64,000 nucleotides of DNA from Verrucomicrobiota bacterium (GTDB lineage Bacteria > Verrucomicrobiota > Verrucomicrobiia > Limisphaerales > J093): assembly GCA_016716505.1 (NCBI GenBank), contig JADJWF010000001.1, positions 806,001-870,000 of the forward strand, given 5' to 3'. Below, piece by piece: positions 9,319 to 17,882 of the stretch (position 1 is the stretch's first letter; each line of letters begins with the position of its first letter). The position numbers were made by a program, and so were the translations under genes. Under the pieces are notes generated by a model. It searched no databases and was not told the origin of the DNA. It worked only from the letters and a program-made list of their open reading frames with translations.

Positions 9319-12018
9319 TCAATTCTCCCTTTCGGCTTCCACCGCCCCACCCTTCCACTGCTCGTAGATGCGATTGCGGAGCGCAAAAGCGTCCTTGCCG
9401 CCTTCCATCACAGAGATGATGTCTCGCTGAATTGTCGGGTGGTCGGTCGAACCGGTGCTCAGTGTCAGCCCCGCTTCCTCAAAGGAACACGAAGCGACCA
9501 TTTCCGATTCGCCAAGAACCGGGATATTCGCGTTGTGCGTCGCAAACACGAACTGGTGCTTGGTCTTCAACTCCAGTAACCGCCGAATGACATCCTGATA
9601 GATGATCTGGTTGTCCAGATCGTCCTCGGGTTGGTCAATCAACAGAAGGTCGTAGTCGCCGCGTTCGAGGAGGAAGAGGACAAGTGCTGACGTGCGTTGC
9701 CCAAGGCTGTGACGAGCCAATTGCTTTCCGTGGAGACTGAGTTCCAACCGGTCGGGCACTCGAAGAGCAAGGAACTCGGCGAGCTTCTGTCGGATATACC
9801 CCTCCAGCTTCTGCTGAGTGGACGCGACCTTTACCACGTCTTTCCACCGATCCCCGCCTTTCTGGAGTTCTTGGTAGATGTCAATCCCGTCAACAAACTC
9901 CTTTGCCAACCGCTCAATGGTCGCACCTTGAACGCCTGTGCCTTTGAAGAACTCCTTCAAGAAGTTCTCAAAGATCACCTTGTTGCCGCGATACTGAAGC
10001 TCAAGGGCAATGGGCAGTTTGCGTTCGTTCAGAGCGCGAATGGATTCGTCAAGGCGCTTAAACTCCTCGTGCCATGCCTCTCGCAGCTCGGTCAGGGCCG
10101 TTTCCAGTTCCTTCGCTGTCTGCCTTCGCTTGGCTTCGTCACGCGACAAGTCTTCCAGCGACTGTTTGGTTTCACGCAGTTGTTTTTCCAACTCGACGTA
10201 AGTGTCGGGATTGACTTCGGGCAACTGAATCTGCCGACGTACTGCCGCAAACTCCTCGTCCAGACCTTCGCGCTTCTTCTCAACTTTTGATTTGATTTCC
10301 TCGACCGTCTGCTTGGCGGCGCGCAGGCTAGAGACGCTGGAAACGAGGTCCGCCAGGAAATCGTTGGCAGGCTTCAAAGCCGTCTTCGCCGCCTGAATCT
10401 CCTCGGGGTTCTCTTTGGAACTCATCCCCATCAGAGTTGTGAGCGTTTCGGCGTGTTCTGATTGAAGGTCTTCTGCCGCGTTGGCCAGTTCTTCAAGCCA
10501 GTCGGCTGTCTCCTGCAACGCGGCGATGTCCGTGTTGAAGGCGACCTGCTTCGCCAGCTTGTCGGCAACCTTGTGCTCTTGGAACACTTTGAGGCTTTCC
10601 TCGACCTTCGCCTTCTTTTCGAGCAGTTCATCTTTCTTACCGACACTCGTTTCTTGCCGACCGAGTTTCAGAACCACATCGCGCACAGCCTGCACCTTTG
10701 GCTCTGTTTTCTCCCGGACCTCCCGGAGTTCGTCCGAGTAGAATTTCTCAATCAAATCGGTGTTACGGTCCTCCTTGCCCAATTCGCTCAAGTCCTTTTG
10801 GCCGAAATAGAGAACCTTCAGCAGCCCTCCATTAGGGCGGAGGTTCTGAGTTAATTGCCCGTTCTGGAAAACCTTGGGCACTTCCCCACAAATCCGTTTT
10901 ACCTCGTATTCTTTGCCGCCCGGTCCGCGCAAGTGCATGGTGATTTTCCCACCGCTGCCAACGTGTTCTTTAACCAGCGCCGTCTTGTAGGTTTCGTCCG
11001 GCGGATTTGTAGTCCAGCGTCCGCGCAACTCAACTCCGAGTCCGTATCGCAGGAGTTCCAAGACCGTGGACTTGCCGCTACCACGAATGCCGATGAGGTT
11101 GTTAAGCCCGCTGTTTAGCGCCCACTGAAAGCGGACTCCATCCGTTCCGCTTCCTTCGACCTCAATGGAAAGCACGTGCGGATGCGTGACTTCCTGTGGC
11201 GCAGCGGAAACCCGGTGGCGATGGTTCAGCAACGCAAGTTTAACCGCTTCAAACGTGTGTGCCCCAATCTGCAGAAAGCACCGCTGCTCCTGACCGCCGG
11301 TCTTGTGCGCCTGCCCCACCTTTGCCAAGTCCTTTGGGTCAGAACCTTCAACGGAAGGCGGCAGCGGTTCGCCAAGCCACTGCTTCCAGTCCTTTTCCTT
11401 GTCGCGTGTGCGAACCTTTTGAAATCCGAGCACGTTCTCTCGGAAGAGCGCCTGCTTTCCGAATTCGCCTACACGGCCACCGTCGAGTTCGTTGAAGAAA
11501 CCACAACGGTCTTCGACATGAGCCAGGATGACGAAGCTGTCGCGGGCATGCTTTTCGCGCGCCTTGTGTAGCTCCTCAAGCAATGTCGTCAGACTCCAGC
11601 CGCAGCGGGCGTTTTCGTTACCGCGATCTGTTACGTCTGTTCCGTGAAAGGCGCTCTCAAGGAAAGGATTGATCCAATCTTTCTCCTTCGCCCAGGCGTT
11701 GCGTTCAAAGACAATCAAGGCGTGGATGCCGTTCGCACCGTCGTTCACTGAGAGTTCAACCCCCGGCAGAAGGAAGATGCCGCGCTTCTTCGCGGCCTTG
11801 CGGAGGGACTTGAATTCCTCGAAATCGAACTTGTTGTGGTTGGTGATGACTCCAACTCCAACACCCTCGTGCTCCAACCGATCAACGAACTCGCCAGTAA
11901 ACGCGCTCGGTTCGCCTTTGTAGTCGAACTCCTTGTCCTGGCACGTGTGCAGATGAAAGTCTGCGCGAACCCAGCGGTTGCCGTGCGGGAAAAAGTTCTC
12001 CGGAGGATTTGTGTTCAT
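9319..12018 (-). CDS. TrlF-family PHP domain plus SMC-like ATPase
   Basis: This 899-residue protein starts with a PHP phosphoesterase-like domain: DFHLHT near residue 20 and LPGVELS near 105. An ABC/SMC-type ATPase follows. Its Walker A, GIRGSGKST, is near residue 315, a long Lys/Glu-rich coiled coil fills the middle, and the Walker B LLLIDQPEDDLD with a downstream ATHNAN lies near the C-terminus. Proteins of this TrlF type recur inside type I restriction loci and are suspected defence ATPases. The substrate is unknown. It lies 32 bases after the E2-like gene and abuts hsdR. Confidence 0.88.
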   Translation of the reverse strand: MNTNPPENFFPHGNRWVRADFHLHTCQDKEFDYKGEPSAFTGEFVDRLEHEGVGVGVITNHNKFDFEEFKSLRKAAKKRGIFLLPGVELSVNDGANGIHALIVFERNAWAKEKDWINPFLESAFHGTDVTDRGNENARCGWSLTTLLEELHKAREKHARDSFVILAHVEDRCGFFNELDGGRVGEFGKQALFRENVLGFQKVRTRDKEKDWKQWLGEPLPPSVEGSDPKDLAKVGQAHKTGGQEQRCFLQIGAHTFEAVKLALLNHRHRVSAAPQEVTHPHVLSIEVEGSGTDGVRFQWALNSGLNNLIGIRGSGKSTVLELLRYGLGVELRGRWTTNPPDETYKTALVKEHVGSGGKITMHLRGPGGKEYEVKRICGEVPKVFQNGQLTQNLRPNGGLLKVLYFGQKDLSELGKEDRNTDLIEKFYSDELREVREKTEPKVQAVRDVVLKLGRQETSVGKKDELLEKKAKVEESLKVFQEHKVADKLAKQVAFNTDIAALQETADWLEELANAAEDLQSEHAETLTTLMGMSSKENPEEIQAAKTALKPANDFLADLVSSVSSLRAAKQTVEEIKSKVEKKREGLDEEFAAVRRQIQLPEVNPDTYVELEKQLRETKQSLEDLSRDEAKRRQTAKELETALTELREAWHEEFKRLDESIRALNERKLPIALELQYRGNKVIFENFLKEFFKGTGVQGATIERLAKEFVDGIDIYQELQKGGDRWKDVVKVASTQQKLEGYIRQKLAEFLALRVPDRLELSLHGKQLARHSLGQRTSALVLFLLERGDYDLLLIDQPEDDLDNQIIYQDVIRRLLELKTKHQFVFATHNANIPVLGESEMVASCSFEEAGLTLSTGSTDHPTIQRDIISVMEGGKDAFALRNRIYEQWKGGAVEAEREN

Positions 12019-12050
12019 GAGTGCTTTTAGGACGATATGAATCTTCTCGC

Positions 12051-12509
12051 TCAGTTCCGGCTATGGTCCTCGGTCGGAGCAAGGTCTTCGGGTTTGGGCT
12101 GGCCGTGAGCGGCTGACTTTCCGAGCCACTTGCCGGTGAGCAGGAATAACTCGTAGAACACGAGCCACTCCGCTGTCCACGGGATGATGGTTTGGTGCAG
12201 ATGCCAGTGTTTCTGCCACGGCTGTTCGCGCCAGTCGAAAAGGCAGAGCGTGTCGTTGTGAAACATGTGCGCGCCCTTGGTGTATTCAATCCTCGGCTCG
12301 ATGACGCGGACCTCTGGCGAGTTCCACGGCGCGTAGTGGATTTCGACGCGATAGCTTGGGCTCTGCTCCGTCGGCTGGATGCGTCCCCGGCATGTCAGTT
12401 TCAACCCACTGATGCGCGAGTTCAAAAACGGGAACTTCTCCCGAAGCAGCGCTTGTTCGCTGACGACCTTGCGATACTTGTCAGCCTTGTTTGTCGGAAT
12501 CATCACCAT
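12051..12509 (-). CDS. CBASS E2-like protein (Cap2-short type)
   Basis: This is a protein of about 152 residues resembling the stand-alone E2 proteins of short type II CBASS. The likely catalytic cysteine is C89 in the segment HMFHNDTLCLF, with H81 upstream. The following TIIPWTAEWLVFYE and a TGKWLG tail match the conserved C-terminal pattern I know from this family. It would conjugate or prime the adjacent CD-NTase. The start is uncertain: ATGs at 12509 and 12503 both lie inside the CD-NTase 3' end, and a longer frame to 12560 is unlikely. No E1 or JAB gene accompanies it. Confidence 0.8.
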   Translation of the reverse strand: MVMIPTNKADKYRKVVSEQALLREKFPFLNSRISGLKLTCRGRIQPTEQSPSYRVEIHYAPWNSPEVRVIEPRIEYTKGAHMFHNDTLCLFDWREQPWQKHWHLHQTIIPWTAEWLVFYELFLLTGKWLGKSAAHGQPKPEDLAPTEDHSRN

Positions 12510-13590
12510 AGAACTTGTGAGCCAGATTCGGCACGCCCGCCCCAACAAGAGTCGAGACAATCACCCCTGAACCGTTCGTCGAAGCCAGCCCGGCATTCAC
12601 GAGCGCGGCCTTGCTGAACAGTGCATGTGCCTTGGCAGAATCCTTGTCGTAGGCTTCAAAGAAGCCGTCGCTTTGGAACACCCAATCCCACGCTTCGCGC
12701 GCCTGCGGCTTCGTGCAATTGGGATGATGCAGCACCAACAGCTTGTCGAGCGCCTCGCCTACGCGAGTGCGGAGTTCGACCATGTTTTCATCGTTCGCGG
12801 ATTTCGTGAGTTTGTCGCGCGGGGTCTTGGTTTGCGCCCGGTTCTCGACTTCGAGGCTGGACGCAAGCCGGGTCTTGAGCTTTGAAAGCAGCCAGTAGAA
12901 CGCCTCGTCGTCACGCTCGTAGTAGCTGGGAGCGCATTCCTCGACCAGCATCGTCAGCTTGAGCCCGTTCGGCATGTCCCAATCCTCGCCGCGACTGCGG
13001 GCAAACCGTTTCATCAGGCGAATCATCACTCGCAACTGCGAGCCTGCTCCGTCCCGCTGCTTGTTCAGCGCCTCGACGCGTTCCTCAAACCAACGGTTGA
13101 TTTCGGTCGGGTCAGACCCGGTGAAGCCACTCGCCCCGGCCAGTTCCTGGCGTTCCACGTCGGTATCCGCGTCGAGCTTCCGGTAGCACGGAATGTCAAC
13201 GTGATGCCCTTCCGCGTAGAAGACGCGGACGCAGTTGTTGTGAATTTCCGGCTGCTTGTTGAAATTCGGGTCTTTGACCGCGTCGCGCACCATCTCCTGG
13301 GTCTCGTGCGCGGTGTAGGCCGTGCCGTCCTTCTTTTTCAGGTCGTCTTTGTGAAACCACACCCCGTCGTCAATGTCGTAAGCGTTGTCTTTCTCCTGCA
13401 CGGTCGTGTTGCTGGCCATCGAACCTTGCGGAATGAAATGGTCGTCATTGAGCCGGATGTCCTCGGGCCGATTTCGCTTGAGGCGATTGCGATTCGCTTC
13501 CCGGTGGCCACGCAACTTGTCCTTTACCGCCTGCGGCAGATTCACACAGTCGGTTTCGTAAGCTTGAATCTGTTCGTTGTAATCAAACAT
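12481..13590 (-). CDS. cdnT: CBASS CD-NTase (cyclic oligonucleotide synthase)
   Basis: This encodes 369 residues with the nucleotidyltransferase signature: G56-S57 in PQGSMAS, then D72-I-D74 in YDIDDGV, and a third acidic residue D132 in HHVDIP. This arrangement matches DncV/CD-NTase enzymes that make cyclic di- or trinucleotides on phage infection. I chose the ATG at 13590 because it overlaps the NucC stop by 8 bases; the frame upstream of it is antisense-like. The neighbouring NucC effector suggests a cyclic trinucleotide such as cAAA as product, which is an inference from the effector only. Confidence 0.9.
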   Translation of the reverse strand: MFDYNEQIQAYETDCVNLPQAVKDKLRGHREANRNRLKRNRPEDIRLNDDHFIPQGSMASNTTVQEKDNAYDIDDGVWFHKDDLKKKDGTAYTAHETQEMVRDAVKDPNFNKQPEIHNNCVRVFYAEGHHVDIPCYRKLDADTDVERQELAGASGFTGSDPTEINRWFEERVEALNKQRDGAGSQLRVMIRLMKRFARSRGEDWDMPNGLKLTMLVEECAPSYYERDDEAFYWLLSKLKTRLASSLEVENRAQTKTPRDKLTKSANDENMVELRTRVGEALDKLLVLHHPNCTKPQAREAWDWVFQSDGFFEAYDKDSAKAHALFSKAALVNAGLASTNGSGVIVSTLVGAGVPNLAHKFYGDDSDKQG

Positions 13591-14359
13591 GGGGCACTCC
13601 TTGGGTGGCGGGCTTGTTGGCGAGTTGGTTGGCGTAGGCCATCCAGTCCACTGCCGGGACTGTGGCCAGGGATTGCAGTTTCGAGAGCAGTCGGAATGCA
13701 AAATGGGCAAGCGCGTTTTCCGGTGGGCCGAACGTGTATTTGCCCTGTGCTTCGAAAACATCAAAACTCGCGCCCATTGCGGCAAACCCGCAGTCAATCG
13801 TGCCCTCCTTCGGCAGCTTCGCGTGAATCTCCCGAAACGATTCGCCCAGACCGTCCTTCCAATCCACTTCGATGGCGAGAATGCCCGCCACAATCTCGAA
13901 GTGTGGCTTCGGGGAAAGTCTGCCGTTGGCCGTGTAGATTTCGACCGATGTCCGCTTCAGCCGGCGCACTGACGCGGCTTTGTCCGCCGCGTATTCCAGG
14001 TAGCCCTTGTCAATCTTCGGCTTGCACTCAAACACGGCATAGACGGCCTCTGCGGGGACATAGCGATGCTTGTCGTTGTCCAGCAGGGCGGGCGTGTATT
14101 GCCGATCAAACACCACCACATCAATGGACTGACTGACCTTGCCGTCGCTATCAAGCACGATGGCCTTCTCAACGGTGTAGCGGTTCGGGAGATACTTGCG
14201 CAGAAAATCAATGAAGTGCTGCTCGTTGACTTCGCCTCGGTCGCCCGCGTGGGTGATGCGGCGCGAGGACCTCAACCGAGCCGCGAGGCATTCCTGTTCT
14301 GTCGCGAACGCATCACGAAGAAAGTCGGAGTTCTTGGGAGTCGCGTTGTCGTCACTCAT
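13583..14359 (-). CDS. nucC: CBASS effector endonuclease NucC
   Basis: This is a 258-residue protein closely resembling E. coli NucC. The restriction-endonuclease-like active site is intact: D80 in SIDVVVFDRQ and E111-C-K113 in VYAVFECK. The spacing equals that of D73, E104 and K106 in the E. coli enzyme. NucC trimers bind a cyclic trinucleotide, pair into hexamers and degrade all double-stranded DNA, killing the infected cell. The gene starts 2 bases after hsdS and overlaps the CD-NTase start, so the effector precedes its synthase. It is one of the most secure calls in the array. Confidence 0.95.
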   Translation of the reverse strand: MSDDNATPKNSDFLRDAFATEQECLAARLRSSRRITHAGDRGEVNEQHFIDFLRKYLPNRYTVEKAIVLDSDGKVSQSIDVVVFDRQYTPALLDNDKHRYVPAEAVYAVFECKPKIDKGYLEYAADKAASVRRLKRTSVEIYTANGRLSPKPHFEIVAGILAIEVDWKDGLGESFREIHAKLPKEGTIDCGFAAMGASFDVFEAQGKYTFGPPENALAHFAFRLLSKLQSLATVPAVDWMAYANQLANKPATQGVPHV

Positions 14360-14361
14360 AC

Positions 14362-15588
14362 CTATTTGGTCTTAACACGGACTTCGCCGGTCAGTAGCTT
14401 TTGCATCAGGCCGCGCTTTTGTTGCTTGAGCGCTTCCAACTCGGCTTCTAGCAGGCGGATTTCCTGGTCGCAGGCGTCGAGGACTTCGACGATGCGCTGC
14501 TGTTCTTCGATGGTCGGCGGCAACTCGATATAGTGCCGCAGGAAGTCCTTGGAATCGAAGATGAGCTTCTCACGGTGAACGCCGTCGCTGGCGAGGAAGG
14601 CCAGATGCCACATGCGTTGTTCGTGGCAGAGCCAGTCGAAGAACGGCATGTGCAACACCTCGGGCGCTCTGTTCACGAGGATGGAGTATTCCTTGGAGAC
14701 ATGGCAGCCGGAGAATTCCCTCGTGACCATGCCCCACGCTCCGTGAACAACCTGCCGCTTGGAAACGAGGAAGTCGCCGGTGCGAAGTTCGTGCAGGTCG
14801 GTGGTCTTGTAATCTGCGCCACGCAAATCTTCTCGGCGGAACAAACCGCCACAACGGCGGCGGATACTGATAAGACGATAAACCTCGATTGGCGACCAGT
14901 TCACCGAGCGAAAGATGTGCTTCAGGACTTCACTCAACTGGACGCGCCGCCATTTCAAACGACCACACTTCGGAAAGCGGCGTGTGCCGTGGAGAAGCTG
15001 TCGCCGGAGTGTGCCTAGACGCGCACTTTTCGCCACTATCAAGCGTTGCAGCTTTTCCGTAACGATTTCCCATGCGCCGAGAATTGCGGCGATTCTGCGC
15101 TGCTCCGCGAGAGGGGGCAGAAGCACGGGGAACGCCTTGAGTTGGCTCGTGTTGACGCTGGCGAGGTTGGTGGACTGCTTGGAACAACTGCGGAAGTAAC
15201 GCCGTCCCCAAGGCGAGGCTGTAAGCTTCTCAAGGAAATCGTTGCGAAGTTGCGAAGAAGTGACGCGCACAGCGAACACATGGTTCTGATGAACGCACGG
15301 CTCGACTTGTCCATGCCAGATGCAGCCTCGCCCGAGTTTGTCGAAATCTCCACCTTCGGTCAGCAAAAGGTCACCACGTCGCAACAGATAACGATCAACT
15401 TTGCGCTCTGGGACTTCTATGGTTTTCATCTCCGACAGGTTGACGTGTCCGTCTTGGACGTTTGCCACGCGAAGATACGGTAGGCTTACCACGGGCGTTT
15501 CCTTCTGTGCGCCCTTGGCGATGCCGGTCTGAATCTCGGCAAGCTTGTCGAGTCTTTCGATTCTCCAACCCTTGGGCGGCTTCGTCAC
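14362..15588 (-). CDS. hsdS: Type I restriction specificity subunit (HsdS, full length)
   Basis: This 408-residue protein has two target-recognition domains, each followed by a conserved helical spacer. The central one has PLAEQRRIAAIL near residue 165 and the C-terminal one has TIEEQQRIVEVL near residue 365. HsdS chooses the DNA site for the HsdM methylase and HsdR nuclease. Translation starts at a GTG overlapping the HsdM stop (GTGA). It is followed after 2 bases by nucC, with no visible terminator. Two intact domains suggest a bipartite target. Confidence 0.95.
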   Translation of the reverse strand: MTKPPKGWRIERLDKLAEIQTGIAKGAQKETPVVSLPYLRVANVQDGHVNLSEMKTIEVPERKVDRYLLRRGDLLLTEGGDFDKLGRGCIWHGQVEPCVHQNHVFAVRVTSSQLRNDFLEKLTASPWGRRYFRSCSKQSTNLASVNTSQLKAFPVLLPPLAEQRRIAAILGAWEIVTEKLQRLIVAKSARLGTLRRQLLHGTRRFPKCGRLKWRRVQLSEVLKHIFRSVNWSPIEVYRLISIRRRCGGLFRREDLRGADYKTTDLHELRTGDFLVSKRQVVHGAWGMVTREFSGCHVSKEYSILVNRAPEVLHMPFFDWLCHEQRMWHLAFLASDGVHREKLIFDSKDFLRHYIELPPTIEEQQRIVEVLDACDQEIRLLEAELEALKQQKRGLMQKLLTGEVRVKTK

Positions 15589-17108
15589 AGTCCAAGCTCC
15601 TTGAGGTAACGCCCGATTTCCTTCCGCACGCCCACGAGTTCGTCTTCGAGGCGGGTGATTTCCTTCTGCACTTTCTTCAAGTCCACCGGGGCTTCCGGTT
15701 CAAAGGTGTCCACGTAGCGCGGGATGTTGAGATTGAAGTCGTTCTCCTTCACTTCCTCGAACGTGACGCGCCTGGCGTATTTGGGCACGTCCTCGAACTT
15801 GCGGAACGTCTCCACAATCTTCTCGATATCCTGCGGACGGAGTTTGTTTTGTTTCGCGTCCTGGGCGAAGTCGCGGCTGGCATCAATGAACAGGATGTCC
15901 GTGCCGTGGCGGGCTTCCTTCTTGCCCTTGTTGAACAGGAGAATCGCCGCTGGAATGCCCGTGCCATAGAAGAGATTCACCGGCAGGCCGATGACGGCTT
16001 CGAGTAGGTTCTCCTCGATGAGGGTTTGACGAATCCGGCCTTCGGCAGCGCCGCGAAAAAGGACGCCATGCGCCACAATCACTCCGACGCGGCCTGAGCC
16101 AGCGCCGGCAGCTTCAATCATGTGAGTGATGAAGGCGTAGTCGCCACGGGTCTTCGGCGGGATGCCGCGATGGAAGCGGCCGTAAGGATCGGCGGCGGCT
16201 TTTTCCGCGCCCCACTTGTCGAGCGAGAACGGCGGATTGGCGACCACGATGTCGAACTTCATCAGGCGGCTATCTTCGACAAGCTTGGGTGAGTTGAGCG
16301 CGTCGCACCATTCGATGCGCGCGGCGTCGAGGCCGTGGAGGAACATGTTCATCCGCGCCAGCGCATAGGTCTGGTTGTTGTTCTCCATGCCGAACACGGC
16401 GACGTTGGCGGGCTGTGTCTTGTCCCTGCGCGGCACTTCGTGGGCGACCTTCACCAGCAGCGAGCCCGAGCCGCACGTTGGGTCGCATATCTTGTTGCCC
16501 GGCTTTGGCGCAAGCAGCTTGGCGAGCAACGTGGCAACCTCGGCGGGCGTGTAGAACTCGCCGCCCTTCTTGCCGGCATCGGAAGCGAATTGGCCGATGA
16601 GATACTCGTAGCAGTCGCCAATGATGTCGGCATTGCCGAGTGTGCGCGGGCGCAGGTCCAGCGGCGCGAAGTCTTCCAGCAGATGCTTGAGGCGGCGGTT
16701 GCGGTCGCGTGTCTCGCCGAGGTTCACCTCGGAGTTGAAATCAATCTTGCGGAACACGCCGTCGAGCTTTGCCTTGTTCTCGTCTTCGATGGAATCGAGC
16801 GCATGGTTAATGAGTTCGCCGATGTTGTCGGCATCGCGCTGGGCGTGGAGCGAATCGAACGTGGCGTCCTCCGGCATGATAAACCGCTCACGAGCAAGGC
16901 GGCGCTGCACCATGACTTCGTCCTTGGGAAACTGGGCGCGTAGTTCCTCGACGCGTTGCCGGCGCACGTCACTCAGGTATTTGAGGAAGAGCATGGTCAG
17001 GACGTAGTCCTTGTAAACGGACGAGTCCATGACGCCCCGGAAGGTGTCGCACGCTTTCCAGGCAACGCGGTTGATTTCGGCTTTGCGGTCAATGATGGGG
17101 TCAGGCAT
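15585..17108 (-). CDS. hsdM: Type I restriction DNA methyltransferase subunit (HsdM)
   Basis: This encodes 507 residues with an N-terminal helical HsdM domain and an N6-adenine methylase core. The SAM-binding motif DPTCGSGS is at residues 209-216 and the catalytic NPPF is at 291-294. It works with HsdS as the modification enzyme and with HsdR in restriction. The ATG at 17108 overlaps the stop of the short HsdS-like gene by 8 bases, and its stop overlaps the GTG of hsdS. Length and motifs are typical and no damage is visible. Confidence 0.97.
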   Translation of the reverse strand: MPDPIIDRKAEINRVAWKACDTFRGVMDSSVYKDYVLTMLFLKYLSDVRRQRVEELRAQFPKDEVMVQRRLARERFIMPEDATFDSLHAQRDADNIGELINHALDSIEDENKAKLDGVFRKIDFNSEVNLGETRDRNRRLKHLLEDFAPLDLRPRTLGNADIIGDCYEYLIGQFASDAGKKGGEFYTPAEVATLLAKLLAPKPGNKICDPTCGSGSLLVKVAHEVPRRDKTQPANVAVFGMENNNQTYALARMNMFLHGLDAARIEWCDALNSPKLVEDSRLMKFDIVVANPPFSLDKWGAEKAAADPYGRFHRGIPPKTRGDYAFITHMIEAAGAGSGRVGVIVAHGVLFRGAAEGRIRQTLIEENLLEAVIGLPVNLFYGTGIPAAILLFNKGKKEARHGTDILFIDASRDFAQDAKQNKLRPQDIEKIVETFRKFEDVPKYARRVTFEEVKENDFNLNIPRYVDTFEPEAPVDLKKVQKEITRLEDELVGVRKEIGRYLKELGL

Positions 17109-17691
17109 GGGCGGCTTGTTGGTTGGCCCAGGCGCGCAAAAGGTCGCGACGGGCGGTGGAAAGGTCGTTCATGAGATTGTGTTCCTGTTCGATCAGGGAA
17201 TTGAGTTCGGCGACGCGGCGTTGCACGTCGAGCGGTGGCAGTTGCACCGGCAACGCGCGCAGCACGTCGAGGGAAATCATGGGAATGGTCGTGCCGGAGT
17301 TGTTCGCGCGCATGAATTGCTGCGACGCGTCCTGGTTGAGCCACCACGCGAGGAATGGCGGGAACACAAGGGTTGTGTCGGGACGGAGCACATGAAAGCT
17401 GCCCGGCACGATGGCCTGCCCGCTGGTTTCGCCGATGGGTACAGCGTAATTGCGCGGGCCGCGCGCCATGAGAATCACGTCGCCGGGCTGAAGCAGGTGC
17501 TCGGCGAGATTCCGAATCCCGCTGGAACTGATTTGCGTCAGCCCATCTTGGGCAGGCGCGATGCGGAGGCGGTCGGCGTCCACATCGCGCCCCTGAATCA
17601 ACGCAACAGTCCCGTCCGGGTCGGGCTCGATGCTCGACCGGAACGGATAGCCGGCACGTAGTGCGGCGACTTGTCCGAGCGTTGTGTTCAC
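17101..17691 (-). CDS. Short HsdS-like protein with one target-recognition domain
   Basis: This is a 196-residue protein, half the length of a normal HsdS. It holds one recognition domain followed by the spacer-type segment LPPLDVQRRVAELN and a terminal coiled-coil helix. The start is a GTG at 17691, 3 bases after the stop of the 57-aa gene. It could be a half-S subunit that dimerises, or an alternative or antagonist to the full HsdS downstream of hsdM. A remnant of a larger gene is also possible, but the frame is intact and tightly packed in the operon, which argues for function. Confidence 0.8.
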   Translation of the reverse strand: MNTTLGQVAALRAGYPFRSSIEPDPDGTVALIQGRDVDADRLRIAPAQDGLTQISSSGIRNLAEHLLQPGDVILMARGPRNYAVPIGETSGQAIVPGSFHVLRPDTTLVFPPFLAWWLNQDASQQFMRANNSGTTIPMISLDVLRALPVQLPPLDVQRRVAELNSLIEQEHNLMNDLSTARRDLLRAWANQQAAHA

Positions 17692-17694
17692 AGA

Positions 17695-17868
17695 TTACTT
17701 CTCTTTGCGCACGCCTTTGAACGGTTTCGGGTTGGACTTCATGTCCATAAAGCGCCCCGTGTCAGTGTCGCGCTTAACCCAGCGTTCAGATTGGGGATTC
17801 CAAGTCTGCGAGCGGTTCGTCACCGGACCATTCCGGTGGCCGTCGCCTTTAGGTGGATTCGTTGCCAT
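17695..17868 (-). CDS. Small conserved-looking protein of unknown function (57 aa)
   Basis: A 57-residue basic protein begins MATNPPKGDG and ends PFKGVRKEK, with a central WVKRDTDTGRFMD segment. It sits between the 235-aa gene (14 bases upstream) and the short HsdS (3 bases downstream), in the same orientation. I recall similar small basic proteins beside type I restriction genes but know no function for them. Compact spacing and protein-like composition support it as real despite its size. It has no signal peptide or membrane segment. Confidence 0.65.
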   Translation of the reverse strand: MATNPPKGDGHRNGPVTNRSQTWNPQSERWVKRDTDTGRFMDMKSNPKPFKGVRKEK

Positions 17869-17882
17869 AGTATCGTTTGGCG

